Assembly (NCBI GenBank): GCA_036269075.1
Contig: DATASX010000019.1
Span: 1-64,000, forward strand
Length of the DNA stretch: 64,000 bases
Source of the DNA: Sporichthyaceae bacterium
Lineage (GTDB): Bacteria > Actinomycetota > Actinomycetes > Sporichthyales > Sporichthyaceae
Direction: 5' to 3'
Shown here piece after piece: positions 1 to 8,235 of this stretch. The notes beneath the pieces are model-generated. The model was not told where the DNA came from. It did not search any database and saw only the letters and a list, made by a program, of their open reading frames with translations. A program made the position numbers and the translations under genes. The stretch's first letter is position 1. The number at the start of each line of letters is the position of its first letter.

Positions 1-2
1 AT

Positions 3-467
3 GGGTGGTGCCACGTTCCTTGCGTATCTGAAAGACCAATCGAACAGCGCGTTCACGCAACTCGGGTGGATATTTCTTCGGAGGCGCCACGATGCAATTC
101 TCCCATAGCATCAGAGCCTCCATCAAAGCCGGGGCGATTCAATGTGACCACTGGAATGTTCTGGGACACCTTCCCACTTCAATCGATTCCGATCGTTAGC
201 CATGGAAGCCCGGCGACCTCGAATTTTTATGACGGTACACATTCTGAGTTCATCACTGAAAGACCGAAAGTAAATAACGTTAATGTTCCGTTACGTAAAC
301 CATTTCTGAATACGACCTACTGGTCAGGCGCGTGGACTAATTTCACTGGGATTAGCAGCTTTTCCGGCTTTCAGATAGCAGAACCAGCTGCGCCTGCTCC
401 CACCGTGGACACCTCCAATTGGGATGGTAGGGATGCTTGGTCGAACACGTGGGAGAGATGTTCATGA
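3..467 (+). CDS. Unknown protein, 5' end outside the window
   Basis: This frame is open from the left edge to a TGA at 465-467, so the gene probably starts upstream. A GTG at 66 is possible, but no ribosome binding site precedes it. The visible product is rich in Asn, Thr, Trp, Phe and Pro and has no cysteine-rich, nucleotide-binding or membrane pattern that I recognise. The main support for it being real is the 4-base ATGA overlap with the lipoprotein gene that follows, typical of translational coupling. Base composition is clearly lower in GC than the rest of the window, with several AT-rich codons such as AAT, TTT and AAA, which suggests transfer. I cannot assign a function; a surface or secreted role is only a guess from the partner gene. 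Confidence 0.5.
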   Translation, partial: GWCHVPCVSERPIEQRVHATRVDISSEAPRCNSPIASEPPSKPGRFNVTTGMFWDTFPLQSIPIVSHGSPATSNFYDGTHSEFITERPKVNNVNVPLRKPFLNTTYWSGAWTNFTGISSFSGFQIAEPAAPAPTVDTSNWDGRDAWSNTWERCS

Positions 468-925
468 TGGCGATCGGAATGGTTCGCTGCCTGAGGACCG
501 GAGTCTCCGTAATCGTCGCGTCGCTCTTTTGCGGTACGCTCGCTGCCTGTGGTCACCACAAGGTCGCCATCACACCCTCGCCGATAAGCAACGTGCCGGG
601 GGCGACAGTCATATGTGATGTGTCGTTGGGAGTGGGAGCCGGGACTTACTCTGTAGATGCAACTGCTACCCCGCCACCGCTCATCACCGACACCGCGGCG
701 GGTGAGATATTTCTGAAAACTTCGCCAGACTGCATTAAGGGAAGCGAGGTCCGTATAGATCCGTCCTCCCAGGCAAAAATTGTTAAAAGTGTTCCAGCGA
801 AAGACGGCGGTGACTTAGCCGTAGTTATAGATCCGAAACAGGGCGCGCAATTTCATGTGATCGGTAGCGGAGCATTCACTTTCGACATCACCGTGAAACT
901 GGGACCAACTCCGCTTCCGTCGTAG
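464..925 (+). CDS. Small lipoprotein of unknown function
   Basis: The product is about 153 residues with a short basic start, a hydrophobic stretch and a lipobox (LAAC) near residue 27, so it should be exported and lipid-anchored at the outer face of the membrane. The ATG at 464 is chosen because GGGAGAG lies 6 bases upstream and because it overlaps the previous stop by four bases. An ATG nine codons earlier (437) is also in frame. The mature part is short, probably all-beta and rich in Thr, Val, Pro and Asp, ending in a predicted beta-rich tail (FTFDITVKLGP). I do not recognise the family. GC content is lower than in the window as a whole, as in the coupled upstream gene, so both may belong to a transferred block. 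Confidence 0.65.
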   Translation: MMAIGMVRCLRTGVSVIVASLFCGTLAACGHHKVAITPSPISNVPGATVICDVSLGVGAGTYSVDATATPPPLITDTAAGEIFLKTSPDCIKGSEVRIDPSSQAKIVKSVPAKDGGDLAVVIDPKQGAQFHVIGSGAFTFDITVKLGPTPLPS

Positions 926-1639
926 CCCCGTGTTCCGCTGATTTCGAAGCACGTGGGGCCACGGCCCTTCATCGCGCCGCGATTGCAGAGTGCGCCAACC
1001 CATTTTACGGAGCGATAGGTCCGCAGAACGCGCACGGCGCGGGGTTCGTGGCGACTACCGAGCGCGCAGCAGCCCAATCCGAATGGCTGCGTGATGTCGG
1101 TTGTCGTTCTAGACCTCAAGGCCGACGATTGTCTGGCGCGACTCGGCCTGCACGATTGACTGCGAGATTCTCATGGCGAGTCCAGCCCATATGTGGCGAT
1201 CTAGCAAGGCGAGACGGCCCCGAGTCTGCTGTTGAAGCAGTCGCCGGAGCTAGGGCTGCAGCGTTCTGCGTCGTGTCCATGCGAGCAGCCAGCCGCAACT
1301 AGCACGGTGCGACGGACGCGATCCCCAGCAGGCATTCGAAGCTTCCCTCCAACCGGACGATGATCACTGGAATCCGGTCGGAGGGCAGACCAACTTCGGG
1401 CGTTGCCGACCTCTCTCGAGCCACTCCCACCGGGCGGCTGTGACCGAGACGCAGGCCGTTAGACAGTCAGCCCAGCAGGGCGACAAGTTTCCCGAGCGAC
1501 CCCGACCACAGCCTCGAAGATCATGGCTGCAGACCACGAACCCCGCCCAGATTCAACAAGTTGGTTTCCTCTCTGGCCCCGGCGGCTTGACTTAGAGAGG
1601 TGCCGTTAGCTGCACAGACCCGCGGAGCGCGGCCAACCT
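926..1639. other. Non-coding stretch with no convincing gene
   Basis: No frame here has a good start with a ribosome binding site, and the short open frames overlap each other on both strands. Composition rises in GC towards the relaxase. It may be decayed mobile-element DNA; I see no known motif. Confidence 0.5.
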
Positions 1640-1767
1640 AGGAGTGAAGTCTCGACCGGGAGCCCGACGGGCGCTGTGTCATCTCAACATCGGCCACGCA
1701 GCGGCCGTGTCCACATGTTGAGATGTCACAGCGTTTTCGTCGGGCTCCCGAGTTGGACTTCACTCCT
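1640..1767. repeat. Long imperfect inverted repeat downstream of the relaxase gene
   Basis: The left arm begins AGGAGTGAAGTC at 1640. The right arm is its near-complement, ending GACTTCACTCCT at 1767. Each arm is about 58-60 bases with several mismatches and small gaps. Conserved blocks include CGGGAGCCCGACG, CGCTGTG and CATCTCAACAT. The arms almost meet, so the region could fold into a long hairpin or cruciform. It sits immediately beyond the duplicated relaxase segment, in the position expected for an element end, recombination site or terminator of the relaxase transcript. Confidence 0.7.
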
Positions 1768-1774
1768 ATGTCCC

Positions 1775-1890
1775 GGTCCGGTTGTGCCTGCATGATCGGG
1801 TGCTCTCGCAGTTGGGTGATCCGAGCAGTGGCCGACGTGTGCGCTTCGGTGGCGCGCAGGTGGGTGTCTGTGGCTTGTTCCACCGCGCGG
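1775..1890. repeat. Direct repeat copy A: duplicated relaxase-tail segment
   Basis: These 116 bases match 2061-2176, inside the relaxase gene, at 114 of 116 positions. The copy starts directly after the relaxase stop codon (1891-1893), so it looks like a duplicated internal piece of the relaxase C-terminal coding region placed downstream. Confidence 0.85.
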
Positions 1891-4800
1891 TCAAAGGCCG
1901 AGGTTGGGTCCTTCGCGGTGCAGGTCGTGGTGATGGGACCGGTAGTAGCTGTGGTCGGGTTCGACGGCGCGTTCGGCGGCGCGGGCCGCCCGTTGCAGGG
2001 CGGCGGCGACGGTGCGGGCGGCGCTCCATCCCGTGTGCAGGTTCTCGATCCAGTGCTCGGGGTCCGGTTGTGCCTGCACGATCGGGTGCTCTCGCAGTTG
2101 GGTGATCCGAGCAGTGGCCGACGTGTGCGCTTCGGTGGCGCGCAGGTGGGTGTCTGTGGCTTGTACCACCGCGCGGGCGGGGTCGCGGTGCAATCGCTCG
2201 AGCCCGGGCGGGGAGAGTCGGCGCATCGCCTGGTGGCTGTCCAGTTGTCGGTTTTCGGCGGCCACCGTCTCGGCGTGCTTGGTCGCCGCCTTGGCGGCTG
2301 CGGCGGCGGCGTGTTCGCCGGGTAGCTCGAGGTGGGCCTGTTCGGCGACGCGGGCGGCGAACGAGCGGCTGAGGATGTGGTCGTGGTTGGCCGGGTGCAG
2401 GCTGGCCTGCCAGGCCAGGCGGGTGGTGTCGAGGCCGGGGTGCAGGTGGCGCCATTGGGCGGCCCACCGGTGCAGGGTGTCCTCGGCCCGGTTCACACGG
2501 CGTTGGTTCATCCCGAGCCGTCCGGGCCCGGCCAGGTAGTCGGCGGCGGCGGCGCGCGCGGGTTCGTACTCCCGGGCCCAGGCGGCGTGGATCTGTTCGC
2601 GCAGCCCGGTGGTGCGTCCGGCGATGCGGGCAGCGGCGGGTTCGCCCACGGCCCTGGCGGCCTCGGCTGCCTGGCGGGCTTCGGCCAGCCGGGCGGTGCT
2701 GTCTGCGAGTTTGTGTGCGTCGTGTTCGCACCGGGCGGCCCAGTCGCGAGCGATGGACAGTTGCGTTTCGGCGCGCGCCAGTTCGCCGGCGGTGTCGGCG
2801 TGTGCGGTCCAGGCTTCCCGCATCTGGTCGGCGAGCTGGTTCAGTTCGAGTCGGGCCATGAGTTCCCGCCGTTCCGCGGCTGAATCGGCAGCGGGTTCCG
2901 GCACTGGCGCAGCACCCGAGGTGGGCGACGCGGTGCGGCCGAGGTCGTCGTGCAGGGGGACATCATTCGGGCTGCCGCGGTCGGCGCCGGCCTGCTGCGC
3001 CAGTGCACTGACGACCCGCTCGACCGGATCCACCGAACGGTCCCAGGCCGCGCCAGGCGGTTGTTCGAGTTGTCCGGGGGCGGCGAAGAGCAGCACGCGT
3101 TCGCGGTGGCGGGTGGTGGCCACGTGCAGCGCTGCAGGGTCCATGCCGGCGGCGTGGACCAGAACCACCCCGCCGCCTGACGTGCCGTCGGGTCGGGCCC
3201 AGCCGGAGCCGACGGTCAGGCCCTCGGCCTTGTGCACGGTCATCGCGTAGCCCAGCGACAGGCCACCGCTCGCGATGAAACCCGGATCGAGGACGGCGCG
3301 CTGGACCTGCGGACCGTCGGGCCCAGCCTTGCGCCATGCCACCGCCAGGCGCCCAGCGGCTCCGATGTGCTCGACCACGCCCCGATACCCGTTCAGCACG
3401 TCGGGGCCTTCATGCATCCGCTGATTACGGTCGTTCAGGCGGATCAGCACGTGATCACCCTCGTGCAGCAACAGGTCCCGGCCACCCTCGAGGTTGTAGG
3501 TGCGCCCGTGGCCGAGTTCCCCGGTCGCGGCCCGTACGGCCTGGGCGGCGGTGTTTAGTCGCTCGACGCTCAGGTTGGTCGCGGCGAGCATGACCACGGA
3601 GGCGATCTCGGTGTGCGCATCCGGGGCCCCGACGCGTTCGTGCATCCATTTCGCGAGCAGTCCCGCAACCGCAGCGTCGGGGGTGTCCGCGGCGACGATC
3701 CGGCCACGTGCGGCCCATGATTCCAGCGACTCCAGGGGCCGTCCTTCGCGCCAGGCGGTGATCGCGGCGCGTTCGTCGGCGTCGCGTTGGCGGTGGTTCT
3801 CGGTCAGTACCGGGCCGTCGACCATGGCGTGGACCCGGCCGAACAGGGACCCGCAGCCGACTCCGCGTAGCTGCTGCGGGTCCCCGACCTCCACGACCTT
3901 GGTGCCCGTGCGAGCCGCCTTGGTGTACAGGGCGGCGCGGGCCCGGTCATCGGTCAGGTTGGCCTCGTCCAGCACCAGTACGTCCACCCCGGCCAGCCCT
4001 GGGCCGGTGTCGATCCGGTGCAGCCACTGGGCCAGGGTGCGCGAGGCGATTCCGGACTCGACCTGCAGGTTCGCCGCGGCGACGGCGGCGGTCGCGGCCC
4101 CGGCGACCACAAAACCTTCCGAGTCCCAGGCGGTCCGGGCGGCGGCGAGCATGGTGGTCTTGCCAGTTCCCGGGGCTCCGAGCACGGCGTCCAAGGCCCG
4201 GTCCGACGCCGTAAGGCGCAGCACCGCAGACGCCTGCTCGTGGGACAACCGGTGTCCCGCAGTGGCCTCCACGGCTGAAATCGCCATGCCCGCCGCGTCC
4301 ATGCCCACGCACGCCGCACCGCGGGCCCTTCCGGCGGCGGCGCGCAGGATGACCTGTTCGGCCGCGAACACATCGGCAGTGCTCCAGCGGGCAGCGTTTG
4401 TCATGTGCGAGGCGTCGAGCAGGTGCCGCGGCCCGTTGCTCACGATCCCGGCATGCTCGGCGATCTCGGCACCGGCCGCGGGCAGGGCGAGGAACTGCGG
4501 GTGGGCCAGCGCCTTGTCGGTCAGGCCTTCGATCTCGGTGATGGTGCCAGCGCCGTGCGGCAGGGCGTCGGCGACCGCGGCCAGCGCGTCGGCGCGGGTG
4601 AAGCGGCGCCCGGTCGCGGTGAGCCCGGATTCGGGGTCCAGCAGCCGATCGACCACCACGGCAAGCGTTGTCTGCTCCTCCGGCAACCGTTGCGGCAATC
4701 GGCCCGGCAGCGCGGTGGCGGCCAGGGCGACCGGGTCGACACCCTGAGCGCGGGCCTGGTCCTGCCAGATCTGGCGCAGCGTCGCGTCCGGCGCTGCGGT

Positions 4801-6042
4801 CGCGTGGGACTTGTGCTGCCTGCTCTGCGCCGCGGCCAGGTCCTGCGCCCGCCGGGAGGCCGTGTCCGGGTCGAAACCCAGGTCGGTGAGCAGTCCTGCG
4901 ATCGAGGCACCCCGCTTGGAGAACGCGACCAGTGTCGCGTCCGGGATCGCGGTGACCTCCCACGCCCCGGTCCGTTCCGATCGCTGGAAGCTGACCCCGA
5001 AACTGTCGGACAGTTCCCGGCGGACCAGCGCCTTCAGCACGTGGTCCACGGCCGGTGCATGCCGCATCAGGTCCCGGCCGCCCGCGCCCACCGTCGACCA
5101 CTTCCCGTCGCCGCCGCGGGTCAGGTTCGCAATGGTGACGTGCACATGCCAGTGCGGGTCCCCCACGACCGCGTCCCCGATCGGTCGGGCGGCCCGGTGG
5201 GTCATGGCCCATCCAGCGAACCCGTTGCCCTGGACAGTTTGCGCGGTGCGCCCCTCGCCGTGCTTGCCGCGCATCCCGTAGCAGGTGCTCGACTCCAACC
5301 AGGCGAACGTGTCGGCCACCGCGGCGTCGTAGACCGCCTCGATCCGATGCGCGGTGGCCTCATCGGCGAAGGCGAGCAGCAGCGAGTGCGACTTCGGCAG
5401 GGTGAAGGAGATGTCGTAACCCAGGTTGCCGACCACTGCCCGGCGCGGGACCAGAACCTCCGTGCGGCTGCCGTCCGGCGCGAGCTGCACGCGGCTGTGG
5501 GTCAGGTTTCCCAGGGCGCTGCGGTAGGCGTCGGTTCCCCACACCTGGCCCGGGTCCAGTCCCGCGGCCTCGGCCAGGTGCCCGGCCTCGTCCGCCCGCA
5601 AGCGCGCCCCGTCGCCTGAGCGGGCCACGGCCCGTTCGGCCCGCATGATCGCGGCCCGGTCCTTCGGGGCCGCGAACATTTCCCCCAAGCCGACGTCTCG
5701 CTGCCCCGCAGCGGCGCGCAGTGCCTGCAGGAGCGGGGGCAGCGGCAGCTTCGCTCCGTCCAAGACCGCCAACTTGGGGGCGACCAGCCGCTGTCCGCTC
5801 CTCGGGTCGCACCCGGCCATCAAGGCCCGCGCCGCGTCGAACTGGTCGGGGGTCAGCTCCGATCCCGGCGCGATCCCGAACGCCTCCAGGCCAGACCCCA
5901 CCCAACGCAGCGGACGTTCCCGGCCATCGGCGTGGTAGGAGAACTGCACCTGCGCCACACCCTGCTCCGTGCAGCCGTGCCCCAGACCCAGCCGATAATC
6001 GACCTGCGCCGGATCAGCACCGATAGCCGTCACATAAGCCAA
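1891..6042 (-). CDS. MobF-family conjugative relaxase-helicase (TrwC/TraA type)
   Basis: This 1,383-residue protein should nick oriT, stay covalently bound to the strand and unwind it for conjugative transfer. The N-terminal third is a TrwC relaxase domain. A Tyr near residue 16 (VDYRLGLGHG) is a candidate nucleophile, GYDISFTLPKSHS is typical of the family, and the metal-binding histidine cluster is GDPHWHVHV near residues 290-303. A RecD/UvrD-like helicase follows, with Walker A GAPGTGKTT (about 620), Walker B VLVLDEAN (about 685) and the late helicase motif TVHKAEGLT (about 933). The C-terminal 350 residues are Ala/Arg/Glu-rich and probably coiled coil. The start read here is TTG; the GTG at codon 4 is an alternative. 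A perfect 7-bp dyad lies 16 bases upstream. No coupling protein or integrase is visible. The 3' end is partly duplicated downstream. Confidence 0.93.
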   Translation of the reverse strand: MAYVTAIGADPAQVDYRLGLGHGCTEQGVAQVQFSYHADGRERPLRWVGSGLEAFGIAPGSELTPDQFDAARALMAGCDPRSGQRLVAPKLAVLDGAKLPLPPLLQALRAAAGQRDVGLGEMFAAPKDRAAIMRAERAVARSGDGARLRADEAGHLAEAAGLDPGQVWGTDAYRSALGNLTHSRVQLAPDGSRTEVLVPRRAVVGNLGYDISFTLPKSHSLLLAFADEATAHRIEAVYDAAVADTFAWLESSTCYGMRGKHGEGRTAQTVQGNGFAGWAMTHRAARPIGDAVVGDPHWHVHVTIANLTRGGDGKWSTVGAGGRDLMRHAPAVDHVLKALVRRELSDSFGVSFQRSERTGAWEVTAIPDATLVAFSKRGASIAGLLTDLGFDPDTASRRAQDLAAAQSRQHKSHATAAPDATLRQIWQDQARAQGVDPVALAATALPGRLPQRLPEEQTTLAVVVDRLLDPESGLTATGRRFTRADALAAVADALPHGAGTITEIEGLTDKALAHPQFLALPAAGAEIAEHAGIVSNGPRHLLDASHMTNAARWSTADVFAAEQVILRAAAGRARGAACVGMDAAGMAISAVEATAGHRLSHEQASAVLRLTASDRALDAVLGAPGTGKTTMLAAARTAWDSEGFVVAGAATAAVAAANLQVESGIASRTLAQWLHRIDTGPGLAGVDVLVLDEANLTDDRARAALYTKAARTGTKVVEVGDPQQLRGVGCGSLFGRVHAMVDGPVLTENHRQRDADERAAITAWREGRPLESLESWAARGRIVAADTPDAAVAGLLAKWMHERVGAPDAHTEIASVVMLAATNLSVERLNTAAQAVRAATGELGHGRTYNLEGGRDLLLHEGDHVLIRLNDRNQRMHEGPDVLNGYRGVVEHIGAAGRLAVAWRKAGPDGPQVQRAVLDPGFIASGGLSLGYAMTVHKAEGLTVGSGWARPDGTSGGGVVLVHAAGMDPAALHVATTRHRERVLLFAAPGQLEQPPGAAWDRSVDPVERVVSALAQQAGADRGSPNDVPLHDDLGRTASPTSGAAPVPEPAADSAAERRELMARLELNQLADQMREAWTAHADTAGELARAETQLSIARDWAARCEHDAHKLADSTARLAEARQAAEAARAVGEPAAARIAGRTTGLREQIHAAWAREYEPARAAAADYLAGPGRLGMNQRRVNRAEDTLHRWAAQWRHLHPGLDTTRLAWQASLHPANHDHILSRSFAARVAEQAHLELPGEHAAAAAAKAATKHAETVAAENRQLDSHQAMRRLSPPGLERLHRDPARAVVQATDTHLRATEAHTSATARITQLREHPIVQAQPDPEHWIENLHTGWSAARTVAAALQRAARAAERAVEPDHSYYRSHHHDLHREGPNLGL
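2061..2176. repeat. Direct repeat copy B inside the relaxase gene
   Basis: Partner of 1775-1890 with a 286-base offset. On the minus strand it encodes relaxase residues containing THLRATEAHTSATARI. The near-perfect match suggests a recent duplication. Confidence 0.85.
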
Positions 6043-6649
6043 AGCACAAATACCCCCGTATCCCGCAGGGATACCTTAGTGCAGTCGCATTTGAATTCAA
6101 GCGGTTATCAGGGTTGCCATAGGGCCTTGGGGGATTGGCCTGGTGTGATTATCAAGCCGGGCGGGTGATTGTCGGTGAGCTTGATCGTGGTCGTGGCCGG
6201 ACCGTTCGTGTGGCCTGCGCTGTCGCGGGGACCGGTGCTGGTGCCGGCCGTTGCTCGGATGTATCTGCATCTCAGCATGGGCTTTCGCGTATCAGCAGTC
6301 AACGTCAGGCAGCTACGGGTAGCAGCGGAGGCCACCGGCTGCAGGTCCGGTCTATTCGCGATTACCACGGGGTGGATTCGTTTTTCCGGGGACGGACCAG
6401 CAGCCCTGTCGGATCGAATTCGATCTATTGCTGACCGCGATTGTCCGTGGCTGTTCCGCCCGACAGTTCTGACCGCCATTGTCCGACACTGTCCTTCAGC
6501 AGCTACCGGACAGCATTTCCGGGGCGACCTCGGGGAAGCTTCAACGCGTCCGGAGCACCGCGGGTCAAGGCTCGCGCAGCGACCGCGCAGCGGCTCGGCC
6601 TTGATGCGCGGTGCGCAGGGCGCATACTCGGCGACGAGGCCGTGCGGGG
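6043..6649. other. Non-coding region with several dyads and repeats; candidate oriT
   Basis: About 600 bases between the relaxase start and the PIN gene contain no convincing gene. Structures seen are the dyad at 6058-6074, an inverted repeat ATCAAGC/GCTTGAT (6151-6157 and 6179-6185), a 14-base palindrome GATCGAATTCGATC (6412-6425), and a 16-base direct repeat TGACCGCGATTGTCCG / TGACCGCCATTGTCCG (6432 and 6470). MobF relaxases often act at an oriT close to their own gene, so this is the best oriT candidate here. The nic site cannot be placed from sequence alone. Confidence 0.35.
6058..6074. promoter_or_regulatory. Perfect dyad just upstream of the relaxase start
   Basis: GTATCCC-GCA-GGGATAC is a perfect inverted repeat with 7-base arms, 16 bases upstream of the relaxase start codon. 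The position suits an operator that controls relaxase expression. No regulator can be assigned. Confidence 0.45.
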
Positions 6650-7201
6650 TTACTGACGCAGAGCGGCAGCAGACTCGACGAGCCCGTCCCGCTCCAACTG
6701 GTCGAGGACCTCGGAGAGGGTGGCCGGCGGGTTCTGTCGTGCGTCGGCGATTCGCTGGACCGCGCTGTAGACCGCTTCGCGGCTGATGTCGATCTGGTCG
6801 AGGACGAAATCGTCCGCCGCCTTCGCCTCCATCTCCCAAGCCTGCAGCGCCGCCGCGGGGAAGTCCCTCACGTTGTTGGTGACGATCACCTGAGCGCGGG
6901 CCTTGATCGCCGCCGCGAGCACGTGGCGGTCATCGGGGTCGGGAAGCCGGAGCGCCTCGACCAGCGGCTCGTAGCCGGCGACCAGGCAGTCCCGGATAGC
7001 GGCGTTCATCAGCGTGCGGGTGCGGTCGAGTCTTTGCGCGTCGAGATCGGGCCGGTTCCCGGCGATGCTTCTGAACACCTCGTCGAGGATCTGTTCGGTC
7101 CACTTCGCCTGGACCAACCCAGCTTGGGCGATCCGGATGAGCAGGTCCCGCAACGTGCTCGGGTAGAGCACGTTGGCGTCGTACACGACGACGAACGGCA
7201 C
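6650..7201 (-). CDS. PIN-domain protein, probable toxin of a toxin-antitoxin pair
   Basis: The 183-residue product opens with the PIN-fold start VVVYDANVLYPS, in which the Asp is the first metal-binding acidic residue. Further conserved acids occur in LPDPDDRHVLAAAI (about residues 85-98) and VTNNVRDFP (about 108-116). PIN proteins are Mg2+-dependent ribonucleases, and toxins of this family cleave tRNA or rRNA. It is longer than a minimal VapC (about 130 residues), with an alpha-helical C-terminal extension. The GTG start lies one base after the stop of the upstream DNA-binding gene, so the two are one transcript, with the putative antitoxin first as in classical type II modules. The location beside the relaxase suggests a role in stabilising a mobile element. 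Function is inferred from domain and gene order. Confidence 0.8.
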   Translation of the reverse strand: MPFVVVYDANVLYPSTLRDLLIRIAQAGLVQAKWTEQILDEVFRSIAGNRPDLDAQRLDRTRTLMNAAIRDCLVAGYEPLVEALRLPDPDDRHVLAAAIKARAQVIVTNNVRDFPAAALQAWEMEAKAADDFVLDQIDISREAVYSAVQRIADARQNPPATLSEVLDQLERDGLVESAAALRQ

Positions 7202-7202
7202 T

Positions 7203-7658
7203 TCAGAGCAGGCCCATCTCTTGGTTCAACCGGGTCAGCTCGTCGGCAGCCTCACGTCGCTCGTGGTCGTCGCGCGCCATGTAGGTCATCAGGGACGCGG
7301 CCTTGATCCGACGATGCTTGCCGACCTTGCGGTACTCGATGTCGCCGCCGTCCAGCAGACCAATGAGGAACGGCCGACTGACGTTGAGCAGTTCAGCCGC
7401 CTGCTGGGTGGTGAGCTCGGCATGCGCGGGCACGACCGAGACACCCTGCCCGGCAGCCATATGGGCGAGCACGCGAGCGAGGAGTTCCACAGCGCCACGT
7501 GGCACGCTCAGCGTCTCCTGCGGGTCGTCCGGGACGACGAGCCGAACGACGCTGCCGGTGTGAGAGGCCAAGTAGTCCTTGATGTGGGGCAACGCCTCGA
7601 CGGCCGCGCTGATGTCGCTCTCGTCGGGCTGAAAGGGCGCGAGCGCCAACGCCGTCAT
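7203..7658 (-). CDS. HTH (excisionase-type) DNA-binding protein, probable antitoxin
   Basis: The product is about 151 residues. Residues 80-130 form an excisionase/MerR-like winged helix (TTQQAAELLNVSRPFLIGLL, then a wing region ending GKHRRI). The N-terminal 75 residues look like a partner-binding or dimerisation part. Proteins with this helix directly upstream of PIN genes act as antitoxins and autorepressors. The ATG at 7658 is chosen because GGGAGAGGGAGG lies just upstream; a longer frame would start at 7709 without such a site. It is followed after one base by the PIN gene. The upstream DNA has GTTGC half-sites around TTCGAA (7694-7699) that could be its operator. An excisionase role for the neighbouring element cannot be excluded. 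Confidence 0.75.
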   Translation of the reverse strand: MTALALAPFQPDESDISAAVEALPHIKDYLASHTGSVVRLVVPDDPQETLSVPRGAVELLARVLAHMAAGQGVSVVPAHAELTTQQAAELLNVSRPFLIGLLDGGDIEYRKVGKHRRIKAASLMTYMARDDHERREAADELTRLNQEMGLL

Positions 7659-7839
7659 GATGCCTCCCTCTCCCACATTCAGTATTCGCAACATTCGAAG
7701 CAACCGCAATAGTTTTCACGGGCTCTTTTCTCAACACCGTGGCCGGACGGCGCTCCGGGACGCGTCGGCCTGACGAAGAACCGAGCCGGTCTCGGAGCAC
7801 CCGGCGGGAGGCTCTCGCGCAACCGCCCCCAGGTGAATC

Positions 7840-7858
7840 GGTACCCCAGTGGGGTACC
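7840..7858. repeat. Perfect palindrome near tRNA-Ser
   Basis: GGTACCCCA-G-TGGGGTACC has 9-base arms and a one-base centre. It could be an operator or part of a recombination site. No protein can be assigned. Confidence 0.6.
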
Positions 7859-7863
7859 TGCCG

Positions 7864-7916
7864 CGTGCCCGTTGCGTGCCCGTTGTTCGGCATGTCGTGC
7901 CCGTTGCGTGCCCGTT
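7864..7916. repeat. Four CGTGCCCGTT direct repeats in two pairs
   Basis: Copies start at 7864, 7875, 7896 and 7907. Within each pair the spacing is 11 bases, about one helical turn, and the pairs are 32 bases apart, about three turns, so all copies face the same side of the helix. This resembles arm-type sites bound by tyrosine recombinases or excisionases. The location, about 100 bases from the 3' end of a tRNA gene, supports that reading, which remains inference. Confidence 0.6.
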
Positions 7917-8021
7917 CACAGGGTGCCTCCGGGGTAATTACGGAGGTGCAAGGGCGCTGGCGGTCGGATCTTTCAGCGGGTGTTTCCGCAGCTCAGCGGC
8001 CGTTTTGTCCGGTTCGGGAGC

Positions 8022-8109
8022 GGAGGGCGTGGGATTCGAACCCACGTTCGGAGTCACCCCCGAAAGCAGTTTTCAAGACTGCCGCACTCGGCCACTGTGC
8101 GAGCCCTCC
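8022..8109 (-). tRNA. tRNA-Ser (anticodon UGA)
   Basis: The minus strand folds as an 88-nt class II tRNA. The acceptor arms are GGAGGGC and GCCCTCC, and the anticodon arm GCAGT-CTTGAAA-ACTGC gives anticodon TGA. There is a long variable arm (TTTCGGGGGTGACTCCGAA) typical of serine tRNAs, and the T arm is GTGGG-TTCGAAT-CCCAC. CCA is not encoded. It should read UCA/UCG serine codons. Its 3' end faces the accessory region, as expected if an element used it for integration. Confidence 0.96.
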
Positions 8110-8235
8110 TGCAGGCAAGTCTGGCACGAGCAAGGCCGTTTCGACGGTCCCACCTGCGGTCGGTACAGCAGACGGGGCTGCGGGAGTAGGGCGTCGGCGC
8201 TGGACCTGACGGCACGTCAGACGACGGACATCCCC

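Larger units (their letters stand above)
7659..8021. other. Non-coding region between the antitoxin gene and tRNA-Ser; possible attachment region
   Basis: There is no gene of support here. The region carries a perfect palindrome (7840-7858), four CGTGCCCGTT repeats (7864-7916) and the probable promoter of the HTH/PIN operon near 7690-7740. It abuts the 3' end of tRNA-Ser, a common integration target. Confidence 0.45.

Noticed and set aside
1048-1302. 84-codon plus-strand frame
   Set aside because: Overlapped by similar frames on the opposite strand and no ribosome site; not convincing.
1638-1883. 81-codon minus-strand frame matching the relaxase tail
   Set aside because: It is the duplicated segment running into the inverted repeat; more likely a repeat fragment than a gene.
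6169-6786. 205-codon plus-strand frame upstream of the relaxase
   Set aside because: It runs across the dyad-rich non-coding region into the PIN gene and shows no domain, signal or ribosome site.
7864-7916. Possible CRISPR array
   Set aside because: Repeats are only 10 bases, spacers 1-11 bases and there are no cas genes.
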